Counted from the first letter of the stretch, positions 1 to 9,259 are shown. The stretch is 64,000 bases of DNA from Nesterenkonia muleiensis (GCF_003600155.1 NZ_QWLD01000048.1:1-64000); one strand, 5' to 3'. Program-made: numbers and translations. The notes: generated from the sequence alone by a model not told the origin.

Positions 1-157
1 CGCTTCAGGTGTGATGGCCGCGGTCACGCGGCCGAGAGGCGAGCGGGGTTTCCCCGCCGCCGGAACCAGCACAGAAACATATTTCCGCCGGTGACCAGCA
101 ACACGGTAGGTTATCTGATGATGACACCTACGCGTGCTTAATGCATAAGGAGACCAT
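1..157 (+). promoter_or_regulatory. Leader region of citrate synthase gene
   Basis: No gene is visible here. A short perfect hairpin, GCGGGG-TTT-CCCCGC, lies at 43-57 without a T-tract; it may belong to the end of an upstream gene. A weak -10-like TAGGTT occurs near 107-112. A good Shine-Dalgarno AAGGAG at 147-152 is 5 nt before the GTG start at 158. The promoter call is tentative. Confidence 0.3.
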
Positions 158-1438
158 GTGAGCGAGCAAACCCCAGCGAGCCTGGAGTACCAGGGTCAGG
201 AACTTGAGCTACCAGTGGAGTCCGCCGTCGAGGGAAACGACGGGTTGAGCATCGCTCCGCTGCTGAAGAGCACCGGCGCGGTGACCTACGACCCCGGGTT
301 CATGAATACCGCCAATACGAAATCGGCGATCACCTACATCGACGGTGATGAGGGGATCCTGCGCTACCGCGGCTACCCCATCGAGCAGCTGGCGGAGAAG
401 TCGAACTTTCTCGAGGTGTCCTATCTGCTGATCTACGGTGAGCTGCCCACCCCGGCGCAGCTGGAAGAGTTCGACCACATCACTCGGCGGCACACTCTGC
501 TGCACGAGGAGCTGAAGAACTTCTTCTCAGGGTTCCCCAGGGATGCCCACCCCATGCCGGTGCTCTCCTCGGCGGTGTCGGCACTGTCGACCTACTACCC
601 GGACTCGCTGGACCCCTTCGACCCTGAGCATGTGGAGCGCTCAACCTACCGGCTGCTGGCCAAGCTGCCGACCATCGCCGCCTATGCGTACAAGAAATCG
701 GTGGGGCAGCCCATGCTGTACCCGGACAACAGCCTGAGTCTGGGCGAGAACTTCCTGCGCGGCTGCTTCGGGGTGCCCGCTGAGCCCTATGAGGTGGACC
801 CGGATGTGGCCAAGGCGCTAGATGTCCTGCTGATCCTGCATGCTGATCATGAGCAGAACTGCTCCACCTCCACCGTCCGGCTGGTCGGCTCGGCCCAGGC
901 CAACCTGTTCGCCTCCATCTCCGCAGGGGTCAACGCCCTCTACGGCCCGGCCCACGGCGGGGCGAACGAGGCGGTGCTGAAGATGCTGCGGCAGATCCAG
1001 GCCGGCGATGTCAGCCCCGAGGCCTTCATGGAGAAGGTCAAGAACAAGGAGGACGGGGTCCGACTGATGGGCTTCGGGCACCGTGTCTACAAGAACTACG
1101 ATCCGCGGGCGCGTGTGGTCAAGGGCATTGCCGATGACCTGCTGGCCAAGCTCGGCGGCGACGACGAGCTCTTCGACATCGCCCAGCGCCTCGAGCAGAA
1201 GGCTCTGGAGGATGATTACTTCATCGAGCGCAAGCTCTACCCGAATGTGGACTTCTACACCGGACTGATCTACAAGGCCATGGGCTTCCCGGAGAAGATG
1301 TTCACCGTGCTCTTCGCCCTAGGGCGGCTGCCCGGCTGGATCGCCCAGTGGCGGGAGATGATGGGGGATCGCACCACCAAGATCGGCCGCCCCCGGCAGA
1401 TCTACACCGGCTACCCCCAGCGCGACTACCCCGCCTGA
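158..1438 (+). CDS. gltA: Citrate synthase (type II)
   Basis: Condenses oxaloacetate and acetyl-CoA to citrate, the entry step of the TCA cycle, in the cytosol. The 426-residue product has the normal length of the hexameric-type bacterial enzyme. Visible active-site landmarks are the HADHEQN segment near residue 228, GPAHGGANE near residue 265 (catalytic His), GFGHRVYKNYDPR near residue 306, and NVDFYTG near residue 364 with the catalytic Asp. The GTG start is chosen because AAGGAG lies 5 nt upstream and the MSEQ N-terminus suits the family. It stands alone, with a palindromic repeat 98 nt after its stop. A methylcitrate synthase role is possible but no prp genes are nearby. Confidence 0.95.
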   Translation: MSEQTPASLEYQGQELELPVESAVEGNDGLSIAPLLKSTGAVTYDPGFMNTANTKSAITYIDGDEGILRYRGYPIEQLAEKSNFLEVSYLLIYGELPTPAQLEEFDHITRRHTLLHEELKNFFSGFPRDAHPMPVLSSAVSALSTYYPDSLDPFDPEHVERSTYRLLAKLPTIAAYAYKKSVGQPMLYPDNSLSLGENFLRGCFGVPAEPYEVDPDVAKALDVLLILHADHEQNCSTSTVRLVGSAQANLFASISAGVNALYGPAHGGANEAVLKMLRQIQAGDVSPEAFMEKVKNKEDGVRLMGFGHRVYKNYDPRARVVKGIADDLLAKLGGDDELFDIAQRLEQKALEDDYFIERKLYPNVDFYTGLIYKAMGFPEKMFTVLFALGRLPGWIAQWREMMGDRTTKIGRPRQIYTGYPQRDYPA

Positions 1439-1535
1439 GCCGCGAGCCCGGTTCTTGAGCCGCCGAGCCGCCGTCGTCCTGCCTGCGGTAGTCCCGGCCG
1501 CACGATGAAGGTCCGTCCTCGCCCTCCACAACAAT

Positions 1536-1602
1536 CGAGTGGCCGTTTCTGTCGCTAATTCATGCCTTTGAAGGCCGAATTAGCGACAGAACCGGCCACT
1601 CG
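1536..1602. repeat. Large palindromic element, copy 1
   Basis: A 26-nt arm at 1536-1561 pairs with 1577-1602 with one mismatch, around a 15-nt loop at 1562-1576. The loop holds a nested palindrome, GCCTT-TG-AAGGC. Arm ends carry GAGTGGCC and the inner part carries CGCTAATTC. A second copy with the same architecture lies at 3499-3563. The right arm ends only 18 nt before the deaminase start codon and immediately before its ribosome binding site, so as RNA it could influence translation. No T-tract follows, so it is not a standard terminator. Confidence 0.9.
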
Positions 1603-1620
1603 GCGAAGGAGGTGGCCCGA

Positions 1621-2339
1621 ATGATGCCGAACGGAATCGAGCAGCGGGTCATCGAGGCCGCCGAGGAACTGGCCCGTGCCCTTGGCGCCGACCCCAATCA
1701 CACGGTGGCCGCGGCCGCGCTGGACACTCAAGGACGGCTGCACACGGCGGTGAACGTCTACCATTTCACCGGCGGCCCCTGCGCAGAGCTCGTGACGTTA
1801 GGCGTGGCTGCTACTGCAGGCGCTGGACCACTGGTGGCCATTGCCGCTGCCGGGGATGAGGGCCGCGGACTCATCCCGCCCTGCGGGCGCTGCCGCCAGG
1901 CGCTGCTGGACCTGCACCCGGACGTTCTGGTCGCAGTGCCCACAGAGAACGGACCACAGATGCGGCCCATCCGCAAGCTGCTGCCTGATACGTACTTCTT
2001 CCCGGACGCCCAGGCGCAGCGCATACTTCGGTTTAACAAGCGTTACTACGATGCCGTGGCTTCAGACGCGAAGACCGTCACCATCCGCTACGACGAACTG
2101 GTGGCCGTCGGTCCGGCCATTTTCTATTTCGAGGACGACGACGCCCACGGGCCACTGCGCGGAACAGTCACTTCGGTGACTCCATACCCCCTGAATAGCC
2201 TCACCGTGGAGCAGGCACATCTGACTCCCGGCACCGCTTGGAGTCGCTCAAGGCGGGGCTCCGTGGGCATTACCCGGAGATGTCCGATGACGCCGTGGTT
2301 GATGTGGTCACTTTCATCGTTGAGCCGACGCAGCCCTGA
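1621..2339 (+). pseudogene. Cytidine deaminase-like protein fused to ASCH domain, frameshifted
   Basis: The first part reads as a zinc-dependent cytidine/blasticidin-type deaminase: GGPCAELV supplies the CAE motif near residue 55 and PPCGRCRQ the PCxxC motif near residue 90. From about residue 145 it resembles an ASCH domain (VTIRYDELVAVGPAIFYFED onwards). The frame is lost near 2220-2240: the expected C-terminus (ESLKAGLRGHYPEM ... FIVEP) continues in another frame and ends at TGA 2337-2339. This is a one-event lesion or a sequencing error. ATG 1621 is preferred over GTG 1612 because GAAGGAGG at 1605-1612 would otherwise abut the start codon. The gene converges on the nuclease-like gene at 2412. 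Substrate unknown, probably a (modified) cytidine or related base. Confidence 0.75.
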
Positions 2340-2411
2340 CGTTTCACCGGTTGATCGGTATGCCCGGGGTTCCTGGATTCGCGGCCGCCCCGCACTGAGC
2401 TGGAGTTCCGC

Positions 2412-3368
2412 TTATGGGCTCCAACCTTGGTGCAGCAGGGCGCGCCTGATCTTGGCGATGGCTCCGGTCCCGCCATTGCGCATATGCTCCCGGGTGATTC
2501 GTACCTCGGTCCAACCCAGCGCCTCAGTGCGCTCCTGACGGCGGATATCCTTGACCATCTGCTCCGGATCGCTGTGGTACTCCCAGCCCTCGTATTGGAT
2601 GGCGATCCGGTATTGCGGGATGCTCAGATCGGGTTGTACAACCCGCTTGCCCTGTTCATCGCGGATCCATGCATTGACCTCGGCCCGGGGGAATCCGGCC
2701 TTACCCATGTAGAAGCGCAGTCTGGTCTCCTGCGGTGAGTCGACGCCCTCCCGGCTGAGCTCCAAGGCCAGACGCGCGCCGACGATGCCCCGAGCGCTCC
2801 CGCGCCGATGAAGCGCCGCTTCGAGTTCTCGGCCGGATACCAGAGGCTGAGGGTCTTCACCGTACTCCGGCCGTCCGAGCCGTCGGCAGTGGTCGGCGTA
2901 GATCAAGGCTTCAAGCACAGTGCAGGAAAGGGCAACATCCACCCAGGTTCTCGCAGGGCTGGTGATCGGCAAGCCCTTGACCACCAGCTGGTCGGCTTCC
3001 GAGACGTGGCTTCGGTGCGCTGTGACCAGACCGGGACGCTTGATGCGTGAGCCAGCGGCTGGTGTGGTCACGTGAAACGGCGGTGCCAGTTCCTCCTGGA
3101 TGATTCCCCAGAGTGAGGCAGCCGTGTGATGGCTGACGAGGTGAGGTGTCCCACGGCACAGCGCCTCCAAAGTGGTCAGGTGCTGCTCCGCAGTGGTATC
3201 CCGTCGCGGAGCGTAGAGGCCACGAGCTGCTGAAAGGAGTTCTCCGGCGCGCCTGGCATGCCGGATCTCTCGCTGCATGAGCGTATCGCTGAGTTCCTTG
3301 TGCTGCATACCGCGGATCGGCAGTGGGTAGTCGCGCGGGCGTCGTCGTTGGAAGCGATACTGTGCCAT
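2412..3368 (-). CDS. DUF559 endonuclease-like protein with AbiEi-like N-terminal region
   Basis: A 318-residue protein of a family common in Actinobacteria. The N-terminal two thirds, with LLSAARGLYAPRR, LVSHHTAASLWGI and LPITSPARTWVDVA, resembles AbiEi-type antitoxin or transcription-regulator folds. The C-terminal ~110 residues form a Vsr-like PD-(D/E)xK nuclease domain (DUF559): SPQETRLRF gives a conserved Glu, VVQPDLSI the catalytic Asp, and YRIAIQYEGWEYH the following strand and acidic residue. No membrane segment is present. It converges on the deaminase pseudogene and is bounded upstream by the second palindrome (3499-3563). An internal start at the later Met (MQHKELSD) is possible. 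The nuclease fold is established family knowledge; activity and role are unproven. Confidence 0.8.
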   Translation of the reverse strand: MAQYRFQRRRPRDYPLPIRGMQHKELSDTLMQREIRHARRAGELLSAARGLYAPRRDTTAEQHLTTLEALCRGTPHLVSHHTAASLWGIIQEELAPPFHVTTPAAGSRIKRPGLVTAHRSHVSEADQLVVKGLPITSPARTWVDVALSCTVLEALIYADHCRRLGRPEYGEDPQPLVSGRELEAALHRRGSARGIVGARLALELSREGVDSPQETRLRFYMGKAGFPRAEVNAWIRDEQGKRVVQPDLSIPQYRIAIQYEGWEYHSDPEQMVKDIRRQERTEALGWTEVRITREHMRNGGTGAIAKIRRALLHQGWSP

Positions 3369-3498
3369 GTATCTGTGATCTCACGATTCAGCTGGGAGCA
3401 GGAGTGCTGGAGAGATATCTGTGGAGAACCCGGCGCGTCGTGATGCTCAACGGTGAGCTTGTGGAGAAGGTTGCGCGGCTTCTAGGACGCACCTCGTT

Positions 3499-3563
3499 GA
3501 CTGGCCGCGTGGGACGCTAATTCATCTCTTTTCGGCGCGAATTAGCGTCCCACGCGGCCAGTC
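3499..3563. repeat. Large palindromic element, copy 2
   Basis: Perfect 25-nt arms at 3499-3523 and 3539-3563 enclose a 15-nt loop (3524-3538), the same loop size as copy 1 at 1536-1602. The outer TGGCCG and inner CGCTAATTC blocks match copy 1. The 7 nt between them differ (CGTGGGA against TTTCTGT), and the other arm changes in step to preserve pairing. It lies about 130 nt upstream of the DUF559 gene start, so the two copies bracket the deaminase/nuclease pair. Confidence 0.92.
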
Positions 3564-3606
3564 GATGGGAGGGAAAGGGGAGGGTGGCGCTGGTGTGATG
3601 CCCCGC

Positions 3607-4704
3607 TCAGCTCTCGCGGGTGAAGCCGATCAGGACAGTGCCGCTGGGGGTCGCTGCCCCAGCCTCTTCATCAAGGCGGTTCCAGCGCGCGGAGTCACGG
3701 TCCCACCGGTAGGGGGCCGAGGTCACGGACTGAATGCCATAGTCCCGGGCGGCGGTAATAGCCCAGTGGGCGAGCATCCACTGGTAGTCGGAGGCGCCGT
3801 CGGACTCTGGCAGCGCCACGTAGACCAGAGGCTCTCCGTCCGCCTCGGTGACCTCGATGATCCCTTCAAGAATGGGTTCGGGGACGAATTCCTCGCCGTC
3901 CTCATCGTCTCCGTTCTCCCCGTCCTCCTCGGGTGCGGTGAACGGGATGTCAAGGGCGCGGGGCAGCACACTGGCCAGCTCATCGGCTACGCCGCTGGGA
4001 TCCGGCCCGGGAACCTCCAGCTGAGAGATGTAGCACGTCATGTCCGGCCCTCCGGTCTGCCCGGTCAGCGGCCATGCGAAAGCCTGAGCCATAGAGCTGT
4101 GGCGGGGGTAGAACTGTGGGTTGTGCGGGCGCTGCAGGATCTCGGCCGTCTCATCCAGCGGCATGTCCGGATTCCAGAAAGTCTCCTCCTCCGACTCGGA
4201 GTCCTCACCGCTGTCCTCATCATCCTCTTCCTCATGGCCTGCGTTCCAGGAGTCCTCCAAGACGTCGAAGAATCCGTCGACGGTCACCGCCACCTGCTGC
4301 ACCTCGGAGCCGGAGCTCCAGTCGGGGGCTCCCCGGGCGAAGAGCACGTGCTCCCCGGGGGCCTCGCCGGCCTCGCGGAGGGCCAGCTCAGTCTCCTGCA
4401 GCGAGATGGCCAGGGCGTGCACGGCAGCCTCTGGAGGAAGGCCGCGGTCCACCGATGAGGCCGCGAGCACCGCGGCGTGATGCGCCCGGTTCGGGGGCAG
4501 CTCGTGAACGTCCTCGCCGACGGCCACCTCGCAGCGTTCGTCGAGAAGAAACTCGTTCTCCTCGATGTACTGCCAGGTGCCGTAGGAGGCTCCTGCCACC
4601 AGCGCTGTGGTCACACCGAGGGCGACCAACGCCCGGCGTCGCCTCTTGCGCCGGGCCACAGGCCGGGTGGTCACCGTATTCCGGCTTGTGCGGAAGGGGG
4701 TCAT
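3607..4704 (-). CDS. Membrane-anchored extracytoplasmic protein, unknown function
   Basis: The 365-residue product begins with a basic stretch (RRKRRRR near residue 20) followed by one hydrophobic segment (ALVALGVTTALVAGASYGTW, about residues 25-45). This predicts a type II anchored protein with the bulk outside the cell. The outer part is acidic, with a DEEDDEDSGEDSESEEE-like tract near residue 185. The segment ASSVDRGLPPEAAVHALAIS resembles what is seen in related hypothetical proteins of Micrococcaceae, sometimes labelled heavy metal transporter without support. It starts 8 nt after the dapD stop on the same strand, so the two are probably cotranscribed. No catalytic motif is recognised. 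Confidence 0.75.
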   Translation of the reverse strand: MTPFRTSRNTVTTRPVARRKRRRRALVALGVTTALVAGASYGTWQYIEENEFLLDERCEVAVGEDVHELPPNRAHHAAVLAASSVDRGLPPEAAVHALAISLQETELALREAGEAPGEHVLFARGAPDWSSGSEVQQVAVTVDGFFDVLEDSWNAGHEEEDDEDSGEDSESEEETFWNPDMPLDETAEILQRPHNPQFYPRHSSMAQAFAWPLTGQTGGPDMTCYISQLEVPGPDPSGVADELASVLPRALDIPFTAPEEDGENGDDEDGEEFVPEPILEGIIEVTEADGEPLVYVALPESDGASDYQWMLAHWAITAARDYGIQSVTSAPYRWDRDSARWNRLDEEAGAATPSGTVLIGFTRES

Positions 4705-4712
4705 GGTCAGCC

Positions 4713-5675
4713 TCAGTTGACGTGCAGAATGGTGTTGAGCTCGACTTTCTGACCTGTGCTCGGGTCAAGGTTACGGGGGCGTGCCTGCACCCGGCCGGTC
4801 ACTGAGTCGCGCAGGAACAGCAGCCCTGCTGACCCGGAGAGCTCTGAGCCCTTGGCTGTGCCGCGAACGCTGCCGTCCTCATTGAGCACCGTGACCTTGG
4901 TCCCGGCGGTGACGTAGAGGCCGGCTTCGACCACGCAGTCATCACCCAGGGAGATGCCCACCCCGGAGTTGGCACCCAGCAGAACACGCTCACCCAGCGA
5001 GATCCGTTCCTTGCCGCCTCCTGAGAGAGTGCCCATGATGGAGGCGCTGCCGCCGATATCGGTCCCATCACCGACGACGACGCCGGCAGAGATCCTTCCC
5101 TCGACCATTGAGGCACCCAGCGTTCCTGCGTTGAAGTTGACGAAGCCCTCGTGCATGACGGTGGTGCCCTCCGCCAGATGAGCACCCAGGCGGACTCTGT
5201 CTGCATCAGCGATCCGCACCCCTTGGGGAGTCACATAGTCCACCAGGCGGGGGAACTTGTCGATGGCTTGCACAGTGACCTGCCCCCGGGTGCGCAGGCG
5301 CAGCCTGGTCTGCTCGAAGCCGTCCAGCGGGCAGGGGCCGAAGTTGGTCCAGACCACATTGGCCAGATGTCCGAAGATGCCGTCCAGGTTGATGCTGTTG
5401 GGTTCGGCAAGCCGGTGCGATAGCAGGTGCAGACGCAGCCACACATCAGAGGTCCCGGCGGCCTCTGCGTCCAGATCGGTCTCCACGGAGACAGCTTGCA
5501 GTGTGACCCCCCGTTCAGCGTCCTCGCCCTCAGCTGCGGTGAGCTGGGACGTCAGTTCTTCATCCTCCCGCAGCGGGGAGAGCGCGGGGGAGGGGAACCA
5601 GGTGTCAAGAACTGTGCCGTCTGCGGCGATGGTGGCGAGTCCGTGGCCTGAAGCGATACGAGCGGTAGAAGTCAT
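4713..5675 (-). CDS. dapD: 2,3,4,5-tetrahydropyridine-2,6-dicarboxylate N-succinyltransferase
   Basis: Catalyses succinyl transfer from succinyl-CoA to tetrahydrodipicolinate in the succinylase branch of lysine/diaminopimelate synthesis, supplying cell-wall precursor. The 320 residues match the long actinobacterial DapD form. The C-terminal half shows left-handed beta-helix repeats typical of hexapeptide transferases ([50 protein letters not shown]). The N-terminal part ([12 protein letters not shown]) is the usual start of this subfamily. Its stop lies 8 nt before the next gene on the same strand. dapE, often divergent from dapD in relatives, is not present within the next kilobases. Confidence 0.93.
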   Translation of the reverse strand: MTSTARIASGHGLATIAADGTVLDTWFPSPALSPLREDEELTSQLTAAEGEDAERGVTLQAVSVETDLDAEAAGTSDVWLRLHLLSHRLAEPNSINLDGIFGHLANVVWTNFGPCPLDGFEQTRLRLRTRGQVTVQAIDKFPRLVDYVTPQGVRIADADRVRLGAHLAEGTTVMHEGFVNFNAGTLGASMVEGRISAGVVVGDGTDIGGSASIMGTLSGGGKERISLGERVLLGANSGVGISLGDDCVVEAGLYVTAGTKVTVLNEDGSVRGTAKGSELSGSAGLLFLRDSVTGRVQARPRNLDPSTGQKVELNTILHVN

Positions 5676-6054
5676 GATCCCATCCTACGTATGACAGTGG
5701 GATGACATGCAGGAGAAAAAACTCAGGCTCGCACAGGTGAGGGGCATCCAGTGCCGTTTGAGGGTCCCCCGACCTCCAGGCTGCGCCTCCGGTGAACCGG
5801 AGCTCAGCAGAGGGTACTCCTGGTCGAGCGTCTGACCGATGTGCCGTGAGCCCATCACGGCCCGGCGATGATCGGATGCCAGGGCCAAGGTTACGTTTTC
5901 GTTTCAGTGCACTGATGGGGTGGCCGAACTGCCGTGCTCTAGTTTAGGGTAAACCCGACAGGGGTGGCTGGGGGATATTCTTGTCAACGGCTTGTGTTGA
6001 GGGGCGAACCGAGCCAGTCGCACCTGAAGGATCACTCGATCAGGAGGAACAACA
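5676..6054. other. Intergenic region between dapD and TRAP transporter
   Basis: About 380 nt without a convincing gene; short ORFs here lack family character. A perfect inverted repeat CTCCGGT-GA-ACCGGAG lies at 5787-5802 and could be an operator or a small hairpin. An AGGAGG-type ribosome binding site about 10 nt before 6055 belongs to the transporter gene. Promoters for dapD (leftward) and the TRAP operon (rightward) must lie here, but no strong match was identified. Confidence 0.5.
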
Positions 6055-7071
6055 ATGACGATTCGCCGAACTGCCGCAGCGATGACTGCTGTGGCCGCTA
6101 TGACCGCACTTGCCGCATGTGGCGGAGACGACAATGGGGATGCCAACGGGGACGAGGACGAGGATCTCGACGTCGAAGTCGGCAGCGAAGATGACTTCAT
6201 CACCGACCTGGAGTTCACCACCGGTGGCACCGGTGGCACCTACTACCCGCTAGGCGGTGAGTTGGCCGAGATCTTCTCGTCCGAGACTGATGCCTCGGTC
6301 AACTACGTGGAGTCCGGAGGCTCCGGTGAGAACCTGGGCCGGATCTACAACGAACAGTCGCAGCTGGGCCTGACCCAGAACGATACCGCCGCCGAGGCCT
6401 TCACCGGTGAGCTGGAGGATCTGGACGGCATCGAGATCGACAACGTGGGATGGATCGCCAACCTCTATCCCGAGGCCATGCACATTGTGGTCCGGGAGGA
6501 CTCCGGCATCGAATCCATCGATGACCTGGATGGCGCCACCATCGCAGTGGGAGACGTGGGGTCCGGAACCCGCATCATCTCCGATGCGATCCTCGAGTAC
6601 TACGAGACTGACTTCACCCCTGAGGTGACCGACTTCGGCGCCTCCACCGAGATGCTCGCCGACGGCCAGATCGATGCTTCTATGTTCGTGGCCGGGCCAC
6701 CGGTGGCTGCACTGACCCAGCTGGCCGCCACCACTGATGTGACCCTGCTGACGCTGGACGAGGCCGACGCCGAGGAGATCGCCGGGGACGCTCTCTACGA
6801 CCCCTACAGCATCTCCGCCGACAGCTACGACTTCCTGGATGAGGACGTCACCACTCTCTCGGTGTTCGCCGTGCTGGCTGCCTCCACCACTCAGGTGAGC
6901 GAGGATCTGGCATACGACATCACTGCGGCTCTGTTCGACAACGCCGAGCAGATCACTTTGGATGTGGGCGAGAACATCGATGTCGAGGAAGCCCTCTACG
7001 GCATCGGTGATCTGCCGCTGCACCCCGGTGCTGAGCGCTACTTCGAAGAGCAGGGCATCGACCGGCCGTGA
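6055..7071 (+). CDS. TAXI-family TRAP transporter solute-binding lipoprotein
   Basis: Extracytoplasmic receptor of a tripartite ATP-independent transporter of the TAXI type; family members often bind glutamate or other carboxylates. It has a lipoprotein signal with lipobox LAAC (Cys22) and an acidic linker (about residues 25-50). The mature domain begins with FTTGGTGGTYYPLGGELAE, typical of TAXI receptors, and contains GDVGSGTR, the ligand-binding region, near residue 165. The 338-residue length is normal. AGGAGG lies just before the ATG. The stop overlaps the permease start by 4 nt (GTGA), showing translational coupling. The ligand cannot be read from the sequence; the neighbouring racemase/OSBS genes hint at an amino acid or a related acid. 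Confidence 0.92.
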   Translation: MTIRRTAAAMTAVAAMTALAACGGDDNGDANGDEDEDLDVEVGSEDDFITDLEFTTGGTGGTYYPLGGELAEIFSSETDASVNYVESGGSGENLGRIYNEQSQLGLTQNDTAAEAFTGELEDLDGIEIDNVGWIANLYPEAMHIVVREDSGIESIDDLDGATIAVGDVGSGTRIISDAILEYYETDFTPEVTDFGASTEMLADGQIDASMFVAGPPVAALTQLAATTDVTLLTLDEADAEEIAGDALYDPYSISADSYDFLDEDVTTLSVFAVLAASTTQVSEDLAYDITAALFDNAEQITLDVGENIDVEEALYGIGDLPLHPGAERYFEEQGIDRP

Positions 7072-9251
7072 GCCGCACCTCCCCAGCCGACCAGTCCCGG
7101 GCGTCGGCATTTCCAGAAGACGCCGTCCCCGGGGCTGGGGCTGAGGAGAAGGCTGAGGAGGTCCTCCGTGAGCATGACATCTCCAGCCGGTTTCGCACGG
7201 AGCTGGGTTGGTGGGGCTGGCTCGTGGGAGCCATCTCGATCGCCTTCACCCTCTATCATCTCTATGCGGCGTTCTTCCGTCCCTACAACGCATGGATGCA
7301 CGGGTCCCTGCACGTGGCCGGCGCCCTGGCGCTGATCTTCCTGCTCTACCCGGCCTCCAAGCGGCTTTTGCGTCCCGACCCGAACGGGAACATGTGGGTC
7401 AACCTGCTCATCGGCAGGCACCGAGGCATCCCATGGTACGACGTGCTGCTGGCTGCAGCCGCTACCACCTGCAGCCTCTACATCTTCTTCCGCTACGAGT
7501 ATCTGGTCTCCAACCAGGTGGCCATCCTCGGCTACAGTGACATTGACATCCTGATCGCCAGCCTCGGCGTGGTACTGGTGCTGGAGGCCACCCGGCGCTG
7601 CGTGGGCATCCCGATTGTGGTAGTGGCCGGGGTGGCCATTCTCTACGCACTGTTCGCCACCGGTGATCGGATGCCCGGTGACTGGGGCCACCGCGGTCAG
7701 GACTGGAGCGAGTTCGCCACCAATATGTTCCTGTCGGCCGGACAGGGCATCTTCGGCACCCCCATCCGGGTCTCCTCCGAATTCATCTTCCTCTTTTTGT
7801 TCTTCGCCGTGGTGCTGCTGCGGACTAACATCGGCCAGTTCTTCAACGACCTCGCCTTCCGTGCTGCTGGACGGTTCAGCGGCGGGCCCGCCAAGGCCGC
7901 GGTGGCCGCCTCAGGCCTGCAGGGCATGGTCTCCGGGTCATCAGTGGCCAACACCGTGGCTTCGGGCTCCTTCACCATCCCGATTATGAAACGGGCCGGG
8001 TTCAAGCCTCACGTGGCCGCAGCTACTGAGGCTACCGCCTCCACCGGTGGACAGTTAGTGCCACCGATCATGGGTGCTGCGGCGTTCATCATGGCGCAGA
8101 ATGTCGAAGGGATCGAATACAACGATCTGATCGTCATAGCGATCATCCCTGCCCTCCTGTACTTCACCGGTGCATTCCTGTCGGTGCACTTCGAGGCCAA
8201 GCGCAATGAGCTCAAAGGCATCGCCCCGGAGCTGCTGCCCAGCTGGAAGTCCATCGTCACCCGCATCGACATGCTTTTGCCGCTGGTGGTCATCATCGGC
8301 ACCCTGCTCGGTGGGGCGAGCCCCATGCGCGCAGCCTTGTTCGGGATCGGCACCGCCTTAGGCATCAGCCTGCTGCGTGCCCTTGTGGAGCACCTGCTCC
8401 CGGTCATCAGCGAGGCCACCACACAGGGCAAGAGTCCGGTGGCCGAGACCGGCAAGATGGCCCTGGCCCTGGTCTATGTGGTGATGCAGATGCTCATCGC
8501 CGGCGCTCGCACCGCCCTGCCGGTGATCGCCGCCTGCGCCTCCGCCGGCCTGGTGGCCGGAACTGTCACCTCCACCGGACTGGGTGGCCAGCTGGGTCGC
8601 GGACTGGTGGACCTGGCCGGTGGGAACTTCATGTTGGTGCTGGTGATGGTGATGGTCGCCTGCATCATCTTGGGTATGGGCCTGCCGACCACCGCCAACT
8701 ACGTGGTCACCGCCACCGTGGCCGCACCGATCCTGATCAACCACTTCGACGTGCCGCATATTGCTGCGCATATGTTCGTGTTCTTCTTCGGCATCCTGGC
8801 CGATGTCACCCCCCCAGTGTGTCTGGCCGCTTTTGCTGGTGCCGGCATTGCGGGAGCCAATCCGATGCGGGCCGGGGTCACCGCCACCCGGATCGCCATT
8901 GCAGGCTTCCTCATCCCTTATGCCTTCATTCTGGAGCCAGCTCTGCTGCTGCAGGGCACTTTCGCTGAAACGCTCATTCCGCTGCTGACGGTTATCCTGG
9001 GCATGATCTGTGTGGCATCCGGCTTGGCCGGCTATCTGATCGCCCGAGGCACAGTGACTGACCGTATCCTGCTGGTGGTCGGAGGCATAATGCTGATCTA
9101 CCCCGACGTCGTGATCTCCGGCATCGGACTGGCCGTAGTCGCCGTGGGTGTGGTCATCCAGGCTGTGCTGCGTGCCCGGGGCCACAAGGCCAACACAGAC
9201 GCCGGCGAAAGCCTGGACATGGATATTCCCACAGCCTCCGCCACCAGGTGA
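7068..9251 (+). CDS. TRAP transporter permease, fused DctQM type
   Basis: A 727-residue polytopic membrane protein combining the small (DctQ-like) and large (DctM-like) TRAP subunits, the usual arrangement for TAXI transporters. The first ~200 residues contain about four to six hydrophobic segments. The rest carries DctM features such as GGPAKAAVAASGLQGMVSGS near residue 275, ASTGGQLVPPIMGAAAFIMA near residue 325 and LGMGLPTTANYVV near residue 535. It works with the lipoprotein encoded immediately upstream to import substrate with a cation gradient. Translation starts at a GTG overlapping the upstream stop. It converges with the racemase gene at 9260, leaving only 8 nt between stops. Confidence 0.93.
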   Translation: MSRTSPADQSRASAFPEDAVPGAGAEEKAEEVLREHDISSRFRTELGWWGWLVGAISIAFTLYHLYAAFFRPYNAWMHGSLHVAGALALIFLLYPASKRLLRPDPNGNMWVNLLIGRHRGIPWYDVLLAAAATTCSLYIFFRYEYLVSNQVAILGYSDIDILIASLGVVLVLEATRRCVGIPIVVVAGVAILYALFATGDRMPGDWGHRGQDWSEFATNMFLSAGQGIFGTPIRVSSEFIFLFLFFAVVLLRTNIGQFFNDLAFRAAGRFSGGPAKAAVAASGLQGMVSGSSVANTVASGSFTIPIMKRAGFKPHVAAATEATASTGGQLVPPIMGAAAFIMAQNVEGIEYNDLIVIAIIPALLYFTGAFLSVHFEAKRNELKGIAPELLPSWKSIVTRIDMLLPLVVIIGTLLGGASPMRAALFGIGTALGISLLRALVEHLLPVISEATTQGKSPVAETGKMALALVYVVMQMLIAGARTALPVIAACASAGLVAGTVTSTGLGGQLGRGLVDLAGGNFMLVLVMVMVACIILGMGLPTTANYVVTATVAAPILINHFDVPHIAAHMFVFFFGILADVTPPVCLAAFAGAGIAGANPMRAGVTATRIAIAGFLIPYAFILEPALLLQGTFAETLIPLLTVILGMICVASGLAGYLIARGTVTDRILLVVGGIMLIYPDVVISGIGLAVVAVGVVIQAVLRARGHKANTDAGESLDMDIPTASATR

Positions 9252-9259
9252 GGGCCACC

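Noticed and set aside
8358-9185. Long minus-strand ORF over the TRAP permease
   Set aside because: Composition rich in His, Gln, Asp and Gly is an artefact of reading hydrophobic codons backwards.
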